Shown in pieces: positions 17,811-25,445 of a stretch of DNA of 59,662 nt; positions within the stretch are counted from its first letter, which is position 1; the number at the start of each line of letters is the position of its first letter. Under the pieces are notes generated by a model. It saw only the letters and a list, made by a program, of their open reading frames with translations. It was not told the origin of the DNA and searched no databases. Both the position numbers and the translations under genes were made by a program. The stretch comes from Pseudoalteromonas luteoviolacea S2607 (GTDB lineage: Bacteria; Pseudomonadota; Gammaproteobacteria; Enterobacterales; Alteromonadaceae), in the NCBI RefSeq assembly GCF_001625575.1, contig NZ_AUXV01000024.1:1-59662 (forward strand), written 5' to 3'.

Positions 17811-19179
17811 TTTGCTGTGTTAAAGGGATGCTCAAGGTGACATCCAGTCCATGATTGTTCTTGAAGAGAATATGGCCATGATGCACTTTTATCGCATGTT
17901 GCGCAATCGCGAGCCCAAGGCCAAATCCACCTTTTTGGTTAACGTCAGGCGTCCTAGATTGTGACGCGCGATAAAACGGAATGCACAGTTTATCGAGCAT
18001 CTCTTCACTGACGCCAGCACCATCATCCGCCACTTGTAAAACAAATTGTTCATTAATAACTTCGCACTTAATCGTCACTTTGGCCGTTGCGTATTTTAGT
18101 GCGTTACGAATAATGTTTTCGATAGCGCGATTGAGTAAAACAGCATCGCCCACTAAGTACGCTTCAGGCAGCTCGCCAACGACAATTTGCTTATTCAATT
18201 GCTGAGACTCAAACTGTGCGTCGCTGATGATTGGCTCCAAGAGTTCTGCGATACACAAAGAATGTAACACTAAGCAGGAGGTTCCCGATTCTAAACGAGA
18301 TAACTGTAAAATATCGCTCAGCATATGGTCCAGCAGGTGCGACTCTTTTTCAATTCTTTGCAAATAGTTATCTAGCTCCCCAGAGGCTTTACCCGCAGCA
18401 ATACCCGTTGCCATTTGTAACCTAGTTAACGGAGAGCGTAACTCATGTGAAATATCAGCGAGGAGTCGCTTTTGACTCAAAACTTGTGTTTCAAGTTGGG
18501 AAGCCATGATATCAAAGTCTTTACCTAGCTGTCCGAGTTCATCTCGACGTTTGCTATCAACCTGAGCTCTGGCATTTAGCTCCCCCTTGGCTAGTTTTGC
18601 CGCCGCAAGCTGAAGCTGTTTAATGGGCTTCAAAAGACCCATCGCAAACCAATAGCTGAGCACTAAGCTTGCGAGCAACAAGATCGTCAGTTTCATCCAC
18701 CGAGGCATCAGTTTAACTTTAAGAAATAAATCGCCTTCACGGTTATCTAGTATCATGAAAAGTTGATAGTCATATTGCCTAGCACGAATACTCACCGGAC
18801 CATAGGCTCGGTATTTTTCTGTGTTAATTACTTTTGGCTCATCACCGATGGCAAAATTGAGTAGTGTTAAGTCAAACTGGTTTAACTCAGGGCTGCTGAT
18901 TAAGCTTTTATCCGGATCACTATTTTTGAGGTAAAGTTTTGAACGTTTGCCATGACGTCTATGAGTCAGTATTTCCTCAAGAGATTTGTCAGGCATGCGT
19001 TCAAGATGTCTATCCAAAGACTTTTTCATATGAAAAAGGTTTTTCAGCATAGGTGGAGAGATGTCTTTTGACGCCAGCACATCGGGTTGTAAAAAGCTAA
19101 CACTCACCATAATGGCAAGGGTACTAATTACCGTGAGCCAAAACCAGAGAAAGACTTTAATTGCTAAAAATCGTTTCAT
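17794..19179 (-). CDS. cpxA: Envelope-stress sensor histidine kinase CpxA
   Basis: CpxA senses misfolded envelope proteins and phosphorylates CpxR. The 461-residue protein has a first membrane segment (residues 8-30), a periplasmic domain (31-160), a second segment (about 163-183), HAMP (about 184-235), and the dimerisation domain with phospho-accepting His245 in ADISHELRSPLTRLQ. The ATPase domain carries NIIRNALKYA (N-box), VADDGAGV and GGFGLGLAI. It starts 1 bp after the cpxR stop. The CpxR box, the Spy-like gene and PldB-like neighbour all fit the Cpx assignment rather than another two-component pair. Confidence 0.9.
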   Translation of the reverse strand: MKRFLAIKVFLWFWLTVISTLAIMVSVSFLQPDVLASKDISPPMLKNLFHMKKSLDRHLERMPDKSLEEILTHRRHGKRSKLYLKNSDPDKSLISSPELNQFDLTLLNFAIGDEPKVINTEKYRAYGPVSIRARQYDYQLFMILDNREGDLFLKVKLMPRWMKLTILLLASLVLSYWFAMGLLKPIKQLQLAAAKLAKGELNARAQVDSKRRDELGQLGKDFDIMASQLETQVLSQKRLLADISHELRSPLTRLQMATGIAAGKASGELDNYLQRIEKESHLLDHMLSDILQLSRLESGTSCLVLHSLCIAELLEPIISDAQFESQQLNKQIVVGELPEAYLVGDAVLLNRAIENIIRNALKYATAKVTIKCEVINEQFVLQVADDGAGVSEEMLDKLCIPFYRASQSRTPDVNQKGGFGLGLAIAQHAIKVHHGHILFKNNHGLDVTLSIPLTQQNDLQQ

Positions 19180-19180
19180 A

Positions 19181-19867
19181 CTAAGCCGTTAAAAATATAT
19201 ACCCAGAACCACGTAATGTTTTTATGAAAGTGTGGTCGCTGTATTGAGCTAGCTTTTTTCTTACATTGCTTACATGCATATCTACAGAACGGTCGTATGG
19301 CACTAGAGGTCGACCGAGTACTCGCTGGCAAAGTGCTTGTTTATTTACGACTTCTCCTGCTGATTTCATCAGATGATAGAGTACTTCATATTCGGTGCCC
19401 GTGAGTGTAAGAGGGGTGTTGTTTAAAGTGACACTTCTGGAGGCAATATCAAGAGAGAGGCCATGAAATGCTAAGCTTTGCTCTTTTGTTGCCTGTGTTA
19501 GGTGTGCAACACGACGTGTTATTGCTTTTATCCTAGCTAAAAGCTCTCTGTGATTGAAGGGTTTTGGGATGTAGTCATCTGCCCCTAGCTCTAACCCAAA
19601 GATTCGGTCAAAATCGTCACCTTTCGCCGTGAGCATAATGACAGGGGTCATTTTTTCTACTCGCAATGCCTTGAGGACCTCAAACCCATCCTTTTTAGGA
19701 AGCATGACATCCAACAAAATGACGGCAAATTCTTTATTCAGTGCTTCATTTAGGCCTGTTTCACCGTCATGTTTGCAGGTTACTGAAAACTGCTCACTCT
19801 CTAAATATTCGCCTAACAGCTCACATAAAGACTGATCATCATCAATGATCAAAACTGAATTACTCAT
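19181..19867 (-). CDS. cpxR: Envelope-stress response regulator CpxR
   Basis: CpxR is the OmpR-type transcription factor of the Cpx system. The 228 residues comprise a receiver domain with acidic pocket DDD (9-11), phospho-acceptor Asp53 (LLDVMLPKKDG) and the conserved Lys in TAKGDD, followed by a winged-helix DNA-binding domain (LTGTEYEVLYHL, RSVDMHVSNVRKKL). A perfect CpxR box lies 65 bp upstream of its start, pointing to autoregulation. It forms an operon with cpxA and probably the hydrolase gene. Confidence 0.92.
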   Translation of the reverse strand: MSNSVLIIDDDQSLCELLGEYLESEQFSVTCKHDGETGLNEALNKEFAVILLDVMLPKKDGFEVLKALRVEKMTPVIMLTAKGDDFDRIFGLELGADDYIPKPFNHRELLARIKAITRRVAHLTQATKEQSLAFHGLSLDIASRSVTLNNTPLTLTGTEYEVLYHLMKSAGEVVNKQALCQRVLGRPLVPYDRSVDMHVSNVRKKLAQYSDHTFIKTLRGSGYIFLTA

Positions 19868-19931
19868 AACGTCACATCTTCGAGTTTAGATGACTTTTAT
19901 TGTACCTAACTATAGAGCCCCGAGGATGGAA

Positions 19932-19946
19932 TTTACACTTCTTTAC
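19932..19946 (-). promoter_or_regulatory. CpxR-binding site
   Basis: On the minus strand the sequence reads GTAAA-GAAGT-GTAAA, an exact match to the GTAAA-N5-GTAAA consensus. It lies 65 bp before cpxR, in the region shared with the divergent Spy-like gene. Confidence 0.85.
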
Positions 19947-20061
19947 GCACTTTTTCCGGAATCTATGCGTTGCAGAGCATACAGCTAAGCGCTTATACAG
20001 CTTCAATAATTTTTGCACATTTGTCATGAACACTATGTCCTAAGATGTTTTGTAATCACTG

Positions 20062-20076
20062 TTGACAAAACTTTAC
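20062..20076 (-). promoter_or_regulatory. Degenerate second CpxR-like site
   Basis: The minus strand reads GTAAA-GTTTT-GTCAA, one base off the GTAAA-N5-GTAAA consensus. It lies 130 bp before the Spy-like gene and would fit its control by CpxR, but the match may be chance. Confidence 0.4.
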
Positions 20077-20205
20077 TCTGACTTGACGTTGCTTTGCTTT
20101 GAGCTTGCTAAATTAAATCATGTCACGAGTACAGACAGTGCCAGGTAGAACGATGTTGTTGAGCACCGCTGTCGAACGAAAATACAATCAACCGGAGAGA
20201 CCACT

Positions 20206-20691
20206 ATGAAAAAATTAGCCAGCCTATTACTAGCCAGTTGTGTCGGCATGGGTATGCTTCCAGCAGCTTCTTTTGCAGACGAAGGCAATCATCAGGTACA
20301 CAAAGCGAAGCGCCATCACATGAAGCCCTTAGCGCATATTGAAAAAAGGCTGCTTTCCGACAAAGCTGTACGCCATTTAGGTTTGTCTGATACACAGCAG
20401 ACTGAGCTGAAGTCAGTTTTTGATACTTATAAAGCGCGTTTTGCAGCTTTAAAAGAAACACAACCTCAAAACAAGCCGCACAAAGCCTTTAAAGAAGTCA
20501 TTGAAGCAGAAACTTTCGATAAGGCTCAAGTACAATTATTACTAGAAGAATATGCACCTAAAAAGCAGGCATTTATGCTAACCATGCTGGAAGCAAGACA
20601 TGCCATTCATCATATTTTAACTCCAGAGCAGCGTGAAAAAATTGCAAAAAGAAAAGGTAAGTTCTTAGCAAAAATGCACCATAAAAATTAA
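20206..20691 (+). CDS. Spy/CpxP-family periplasmic protein
   Basis: CpxP and Spy are small periplasmic helical proteins; CpxP damps CpxA and Spy is an ATP-independent chaperone. This 161-residue protein has a signal peptide (MKKLASLLLASCVGMGMLPAASFA) and a basic, helical mature region with two LTXXQ-type motifs: LSDTQQ near residue 66 and LTPEQREK near 145. GGAGAG lies 9 bases upstream of the ATG. It is divergent from cpxRA across a region holding CpxR boxes, as cpxP is in E. coli. CpxP is favoured by position; the sequence alone does not separate CpxP from Spy. Confidence 0.82.
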   Translation: MKKLASLLLASCVGMGMLPAASFADEGNHQVHKAKRHHMKPLAHIEKRLLSDKAVRHLGLSDTQQTELKSVFDTYKARFAALKETQPQNKPHKAFKEVIEAETFDKAQVQLLLEEYAPKKQAFMLTMLEARHAIHHILTPEQREKIAKRKGKFLAKMHHKN

Positions 20692-20722
20692 TGACGGGAT
20701 TAAAGCTAGCAGGAGACATTAC

Positions 20723-20765
20723 GGTCGCTCAGCAGGAAAGCTTCATGCTATTACTCTGAGCGACC
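20723..20765. terminator. Inverted repeat between convergent genes
   Basis: GGTCGCTCAG (20723-20732) and CTGAGCGACC (20756-20765) are perfect 10-bp arms, with AGCA/TGCT extending the structure inside. There is no T run. Its place between convergent stop codons suggests a terminator or transcription-stop hairpin. Confidence 0.5.
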
Positions 20766-20777
20766 AATGAATAAGTA

Positions 20778-21851
20778 TTACCTAAGGAATAGCAGGAGTT
20801 GGTTGCCTGCTGCTATGGTGTTGTTTTCACCTTCAAATATATTATCTGTGTGCTTGGTAATTACAGCACCATCTAACCATTCAAACACTTCCTTATTAAA
20901 TGTCATCAGTGTATCGACAGGAAAATCATAATTTTCATCGAGTATCATTAAGACGTTCGCAACTTCGTCAATAATGAGTGCGCCATCATTAAACTCAACA
21001 CAAAAATAAAGGTTATTGGCGACTTCTTTAAAGCCGTTAGCAATGTTTTCTAAGCGCTCTTTACTTTGCCCCTGGGACTGCAATAAACCAATCTCAACAT
21101 CCACTTCTTGAATAGACTCAATAAGTGCTGAAATATCCTCTTCATCAATTGGATTTTCGGCCCAAAAGTCATTAGCACTTAATGTGCCTTTGTCCATTTT
21201 ATTGCCAAGTGCTCCCAGTTCATCAGGTGAAAAGTCAAAAAATGCGTCTTCAAACAAATCTGCATTTTCTTCATTTCTCAGCCCACCAGCGTAGATTTTT
21301 TCATTACTTTTTAAAGACTCGACTACCTCTTGGTTTTCTGCGCTCTTATTCTTTTTGGTAGTGGATAGATAAAATTCTTTAAAGTTTTCATTTGATTCTT
21401 TGACCTTTTCAGCCAACCGCTTGAAGTTGCTCAGGTCTTTTTGCATAGAAATATAATGGGTTACTTCGCCTTGTTCATTCTTGATCTCGGAAATATTCCA
21501 CTCAACCGGATACATACTGCCATCTTTTCTATAGTTAATTGAAGCACCATAAAAAAAACCTCTTTCTTTGAGTGATGGTGTTAGTTTTTCAATCACGCGT
21601 TTATTGCTTTTTGGCCCTTGGAGTATCTTTGGTGAGGTGCCGACAAGTTCTGCCAGCTCATACCCAGTATGTCGGCAAAATACAGGGTTGGCATACACAA
21701 TACGATATCCCGCTTGTTCGTCTGCATCTGTAATGACAATAGCATGATGAGAATGGATCAATATTTGTTGTAGCAGTGTCAGCGGAGAGCACTCATTGAG
21801 CATTTGGCTGAAAAACAGCATCTCTTCCATGTCTTTTGCTTGATTTGGCAT
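20778..21851 (-). CDS. PAS-domain signalling protein
   Basis: A 357-residue cytoplasmic protein. A PAS domain with PAC tail covers about residues 28-155 (IVYANPVFCRHTGYELAELVG, ILQGPKSN, INYRKDGSMYPVEWNISEI, ISMQKDLS). The LOV-photosensor cysteine is absent: GTSPKILQ replaces GXNCRFLQ, so it should not form a flavin-cysteinyl adduct. A coiled linker follows and the C-terminal 200 acidic residues match nothing I know; there is no kinase, GGDEF or EAL motif. It probably acts by protein contact. The 3' end converges on the Spy-like gene. Confidence 0.7.
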   Translation of the reverse strand: MPNQAKDMEEMLFFSQMLNECSPLTLLQQILIHSHHAIVITDADEQAGYRIVYANPVFCRHTGYELAELVGTSPKILQGPKSNKRVIEKLTPSLKERGFFYGASINYRKDGSMYPVEWNISEIKNEQGEVTHYISMQKDLSNFKRLAEKVKESNENFKEFYLSTTKKNKSAENQEVVESLKSNEKIYAGGLRNEENADLFEDAFFDFSPDELGALGNKMDKGTLSANDFWAENPIDEEDISALIESIQEVDVEIGLLQSQGQSKERLENIANGFKEVANNLYFCVEFNDGALIIDEVANVLMILDENYDFPVDTLMTFNKEVFEWLDGAVITKHTDNIFEGENNTIAAGNQLLLFLR

Positions 21852-21940
21852 AAACAGAACCCTAGTTAGCTGTCGAGTTTTAAGTATTACCTGATTTACT
21901 CAAATTGCCAGATTTGCAAAGGAGATATAACACTTTATAA

Positions 21941-21963
21941 ATGCCTCCCTGAATGAGAGGCAT
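21941..21963 (-). terminator. Hairpin after the small peptide gene
   Basis: ATGCCTC and GAGGCAT arms with a CCTGAAT-type loop, 9 bp past the peptide stop. On the minus strand it is followed by TTTATAAAG, so it is a moderate terminator. Confidence 0.55.
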
Positions 21964-21971
21964 GATATTTC

Positions 21972-22133
21972 TTAGCAGTAAGTGAGTTTAGACAGTGTGC
22001 CGCAAAACTCAGGTGCCGTGAGGCAAGCGCCGTACAGCACGGATATTGCGCCACCATTCACATTTGGTGTTACTTGCTTTTCTAACTGCTTTTTTGAGCT
22101 GAGATTTTTAAGTTTTGTTTTATTGATTTTCAT
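21972..22133 (-). CDS. Small peptide with Gly-Gly leader-like motif (candidate RiPP precursor)
   Basis: A 53-residue ORF. The N-terminal half is Lys/Asn/Leu-rich and ends in QVTPNVNGG. The second half (AISVLYGACLTAPEFCGTLS and on to the C-terminal Cys) has three cysteines. A leader ending in GG followed by a Cys-containing core is the layout of peptides cut by C39-type proteases. I chose the ATG at 22133, with AGGAG 7 bases upstream; an ATG 19 codons further up lies inside the preceding gene. It overlaps the esterase 3' end by 14 bp, so it is translationally coupled. No transporter or modifying enzyme is adjacent, which leaves the role open. Confidence 0.65.
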   Translation of the reverse strand: MKINKTKLKNLSSKKQLEKQVTPNVNGGAISVLYGACLTAPEFCGTLSKLTYC

Positions 22134-23397
22134 TGTTATCTCCTGTTTTTGTCTGAAGTTGGATTTGTTCGAAGTTGGATAGCGTTTCAAGGTATTGATT
22201 GCGGGTGCCGAGCCCTTTTAGATATAAGTCTATAAATTCCACACTCGCGGAATTCACAAGCTCAGTGACAACATAGGGGTCTATTGTCCCGAGAAACTCT
22301 CGATTTCTATCGTTAGGAAACACGTAGGGATAATCTGAAAAATCCCAATGTAAAGCTTCTTTGACTTTCATCATATAGGTATCAGCTTTCTGCTGATTAA
22401 ATACAACGGTATAGTCAGCACTCAGTGGTGTATCAGAATGCATCATTAAGTAAGGTTTTGAATGTGGGGTAGTAGGCGATAGGTTAAAGTGCAGTCCATC
22501 CAAGTTGATAGCCGCTTTACACTGAAATACTTGCTCGCAAAATGCAGCCACAGTTGGCCCACCAAAAGACAGGCCAATCGCGGCGATCTGAGTTAAATCG
22601 AGGTTGCCTTTAAAGGTCCTAAGATGTTCCCCTAAATAATTAATACCCCAATACTGACCGTATTGAAGACGAACAAGTTGGTCATAAGCAAAATGCATAT
22701 CTTGTACCCAAGTGCTCAAAGCGATACGGTCACCTTCAGCCCATGCCATTAACTGATATACGCGGGCAACTTCACTTTCATTTAGAGGGCGGCCAGCCAA
22801 TTGATATAGCTCTGCGACCAACTCGTCAAAGTTCACATCAGCTTGATCACTAATGTAAAAATCATCTTTACGCGCTTCATGATCGTAAGTGGCACTTTGT
22901 CCATGGCTCTGAGTGACAAATCCGGCGTGATGAGGATGCCCAACACTTGCAACAATGTAACCTCGTTTGGCGAGCTCTATCATTAATATTTCTTTATCTT
23001 CAACCGTTGATTGGTAACCATGAGAATAAAAAACGACTGGAAAAGGTGTGTCAGAATGGGCTATTGGCGCATTTTTGTAAGTTGTGAATGGCAGTGTTTT
23101 TAAATAAGCATGGAATTGGTAATCAGGCTCGGATGGCGTTGCGGTTGAGTAGGGAAACTCCTCGGTATGAAAATGCAGATAACGCGCGTCGAAGTCGCCT
23201 GTTTGGGTGATTGGATACCATAGTTTAATTAGTACGTCTCGATAATCATCATACCTCGGTGTTAGTTTTTCTGTCCGACTATAGTCAGTGGCAGCAATAT
23301 ATGTGACACCAACCGAGTATGTTTGAGAGTGTGCGATGTTACTGTGGAGTAAGAGTATTAATCCAATTATACACCCCACATATGCATAGTGTTTCAT
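22120..23397 (-). CDS. Secreted alpha/beta hydrolase (PAF-acetylhydrolase / dienelactone-hydrolase-like)
   Basis: A 425-residue exported serine esterase. The signal peptide is MKHYAYVGCIIGLILLLHSNIAHS. VVFYSHGYQST gives the oxyanion loop, VASVGHPHHAG follows, and the nucleophile elbow is GLSFGGPTV. This order and the R-D-V-L-I-K-L-W-Y-P start match platelet-activating-factor acetylhydrolase-like lipases. Expected place is the periplasm or medium, and the substrate is unknown. Its stop overlaps the small peptide gene. Upstream is a 230-bp gap holding an inverted repeat. Confidence 0.8.
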   Translation of the reverse strand: MKHYAYVGCIIGLILLLHSNIAHSQTYSVGVTYIAATDYSRTEKLTPRYDDYRDVLIKLWYPITQTGDFDARYLHFHTEEFPYSTATPSEPDYQFHAYLKTLPFTTYKNAPIAHSDTPFPVVFYSHGYQSTVEDKEILMIELAKRGYIVASVGHPHHAGFVTQSHGQSATYDHEARKDDFYISDQADVNFDELVAELYQLAGRPLNESEVARVYQLMAWAEGDRIALSTWVQDMHFAYDQLVRLQYGQYWGINYLGEHLRTFKGNLDLTQIAAIGLSFGGPTVAAFCEQVFQCKAAINLDGLHFNLSPTTPHSKPYLMMHSDTPLSADYTVVFNQQKADTYMMKVKEALHWDFSDYPYVFPNDRNREFLGTIDPYVVTELVNSASVEFIDLYLKGLGTRNQYLETLSNFEQIQLQTKTGDNNENQ

Positions 23398-23552
23398 TTC
23401 AATTTCCCTTTATTGTTGTATCCGTTTTATCTTTGTAAAAATTGAAAACTAAATGCAAGTGGGTTTTTTTTGTACAATGCTTCCCCATTTATAACACGCT
23501 GTTTTTAGCTGAATTTTTGAACATGAAAGTTTATCATTGTGTAGCGGCTCTA

Positions 23553-23590
23553 TTTATGGCGATGTATTAGTGTTGTATTCTCGCCATAAA
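23553..23590. repeat. Perfect 10-bp inverted repeat
   Basis: TTTATGGCGA (23553-23562) and TCGCCATAAA (23581-23590), separated by 18 bp. It lies between the esterase start and the stop of the membrane protein gene. It could be a hairpin terminator or an operator; there is no T run to settle it. Confidence 0.55.
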
Positions 23591-23629
23591 TTAAGTGCTG
23601 TCAGATAAGTGTTAACTACTCAGTTAAAA

Positions 23630-24283
23630 TCACGGGTGTTGTTGCGAATGAGCTTTGAAAGGCAGTTTAAAGTTAGACTTCTTACGCACAGATGGTTTGA
23701 TGATTGAGAGCACTGCAATCATTTCTAAGCCCAGAATAAAAGATTTAATGAGCTCGTAGTTGTAGTAAATCCCAGTCCAGTTTTGGAAGTAAGTAGAGAA
23801 CGACCCAGTGATACCTAAGTATCGCAAGTTTCTTAAAAAGTTCTCTATCAAAGCGAGGCCATCGACCAGCATGAATAAACCAAATATACTTAGCAAGGTA
23901 ATGTCAGCATTGGTCATGCATATCATTTGTTTGGCATCATCATGGTGTCGTTTTACCCACCTAGATATAGCTGGCCGCAGACCAATCGCAAAAAACAGTA
24001 TTAAGTCCAAAATAAAGTGGATAGTAAAAGCGCGAGCATTATGCCAAACCCAAGGCGCATCGGGTTCAACAGAAAATAAATTAAAGTGAAAAATAATGAT
24101 CGACACAATATGCTGTGACGCGAGCAGGGCACAAATGTGTGCAATGTTGATATTAATACGAAACCAGATACCGATAAAAACGATAACACTGACATAAAGA
24201 ATCTCTGCCTTTACTGCATCTAACACATTGGTAGTTAAATACATGATTAAAGTGGCAGCGAATAAGATTGCGATGACTTTCAT
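23630..24283 (-). CDS. Hypothetical multi-pass membrane protein
   Basis: Not recognised. The 217 residues contain about five to six hydrophobic segments (roughly 1-20, 27-45, 50-68, 88-108, 130-148, 180-195) and a basic C-terminus. No catalytic motif stands out. It lies 34 bp after a short ORF that itself follows an HTH gene, so the three probably form one transcript. No good ribosome-binding site is seen before the ATG, which makes the start less certain. Confidence 0.65.
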   Translation of the reverse strand: MKVIAILFAATLIMYLTTNVLDAVKAEILYVSVIVFIGIWFRININIAHICALLASQHIVSIIIFHFNLFSVEPDAPWVWHNARAFTIHFILDLILFFAIGLRPAISRWVKRHHDDAKQMICMTNADITLLSIFGLFMLVDGLALIENFLRNLRYLGITGSFSTYFQNWTGIYYNYELIKSFILGLEMIAVLSIIKPSVRKKSNFKLPFKAHSQQHP

Positions 24284-24316
24284 TCGTTGTGCTGTAACTT
24301 GATTGATCTGTGTGCT

Positions 24317-24472
24317 TTAATCGCGAAGTAAATGATATTGAGCAACGTATCGCTTTTGGCAAATAAAGTTATGAATGCTTATTTCCTCAAAAAGCTCTAT
24401 GCTTTCATCATATAAACGATCGTTAGAGCTTTCATAATCTTGGTTTGAGTGCCGTATATTAAAACCTATCAT
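24317..24472 (-). CDS. Small hypothetical ORF, 51 residues
   Basis: Not recognised. The ATG at 24472 has AAAGGA 9 bases upstream and starts 13 bases after the HTH gene stop. A longer TTG-started version overlapping the HTH gene is less likely. The acidic/aromatic sequence (DYESSNDRLYDESIELFEEI) has no known motif. Confidence 0.45.
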   Translation of the reverse strand: MIGFNIRHSNQDYESSNDRLYDESIELFEEISIHNFICQKRYVAQYHLLRD

Positions 24473-24485
24473 CGCAAGCAGTCCT

Positions 24486-24722
24486 TTAGGAGCTTTGTTG
24501 ACCTCGGATTTTTGCAATTAAATCTGTTAAATCAATGGAGCAGTAGGCACAAATCGCAAAAAACTGGTTAAGCTTTGGCTGTCCGACATCACGTTCCCAA
24601 TTTTCGTATGTTTTGCGACATACACCTAAATGTTTCGCCATGATTGCTGTTGTGACACCTTTCTTCTTGCGCAGTGCTCTAAGGTCATCCCCTGTGATAT
24701 ATCTTGCAAAAAAATCCACCAT
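24486..24722 (-). CDS. Small helix-turn-helix protein (XRE-like)
   Basis: A 78-residue putative DNA-binding protein. LRALRKKKGVTTAIMAKHLGVCRKTYENWERDVGQPKL, seen in parts, is an XRE/Cro-type HTH with the usual YENWERD recognition helix and PKL turn. The remaining C-terminal residues are hydrophobic. It heads a likely operon with the 51-residue ORF and the 217-residue membrane protein. It may regulate them, as in many small accessory modules, but this is inferred from position. Confidence 0.7.
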   Translation of the reverse strand: MVDFFARYITGDDLRALRKKKGVTTAIMAKHLGVCRKTYENWERDVGQPKLNQFFAICAYCSIDLTDLIAKIRGQQSS

Positions 24723-25405
24723 ATTCCCCTTACCTTAATACCGAATCCGTTACAATTTTACAACATTTAAAAGACGAAACTTTGTTGTGAGGCCATGAAC
24801 TAAAGTTAATATGTGCTTTATTAAGGTGTTACACATTATCAGCAACTTTATATAGCATGAGTTGTTTTAAAGAATAAGCTTGCCTCAGCAACAAATAACT
24901 ACAACCCGTTCATACTTATATAATCAAAGCTAATTTCGTATACAGATTGTAATTTTCACAGATTTTTATCACATAAAATTAATACTGTCTATTGTTCATT
25001 CAACTATATGAAATGTTTCATAGGTTCTTTGTTTTGGGTAGGAAATATTGCATAAAAAGCCAAAAGCGCAATTAACGACTCATAAAGAGAGGTTAAAAAT
25101 CAACTGTAAAAAGTAACTATATTGGATGCTTAAAACGATAGGTGAGAGGGAGGTATCTTGTTATCATTATGATTATATTTGTTTTTTTATAATTATATTT
25201 ATTTCAAAGTTTAAATTGTAGAGAAATATACCCTTAGAAAGGTCGTTTTTAGTTTAATCAAACCATCAGCAAAACTGAGCCAGCTATGAACGGCTGGTTG
25301 TGTGTTTTTTGTTGAGTATTTTGCACTAATAGGTGCAGGGTGGAGTGAAGCTACAATGTATTGGTATTGTCGCAACAAATACGCTTAATGTGGATTTTGG
25401 AGAAA
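24723..25405. other. AT-rich non-coding stretch upstream of the HTH gene
   Basis: About 680 bp with no convincing ORF on either strand. Only weak structures are present: a near-palindrome ATGAAA-TG-TTTCAT (25008-25021) and a 5-bp hairpin CCAGC/GCTGG near 25280. It probably holds the promoter of the HTH operon at its left end. The low GC is in keeping with acquired or decayed DNA, but nothing identifies a former gene. Confidence 0.6.
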
Positions 25406-25429
25406 TAGCTGCCTAATTAAAGGCAGCTA
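25406..25429 (-). terminator. Terminator after dxs
   Basis: TAGCTGCC (25406-25413) and GGCAGCTA (25422-25429) arms, 17 bp past the dxs stop. On the minus strand TTTCT follows. A moderate terminator. Confidence 0.65.
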
Positions 25430-25445
25430 AATATGGCCAACTTCG

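Noticed and set aside
20778..21851. LOV-type blue-light sensor
   Set aside because: The region ELVGTSPKILQGP resembles the LOV motif, but the reactive Cys is replaced by Pro, so it is an ordinary PAS domain.
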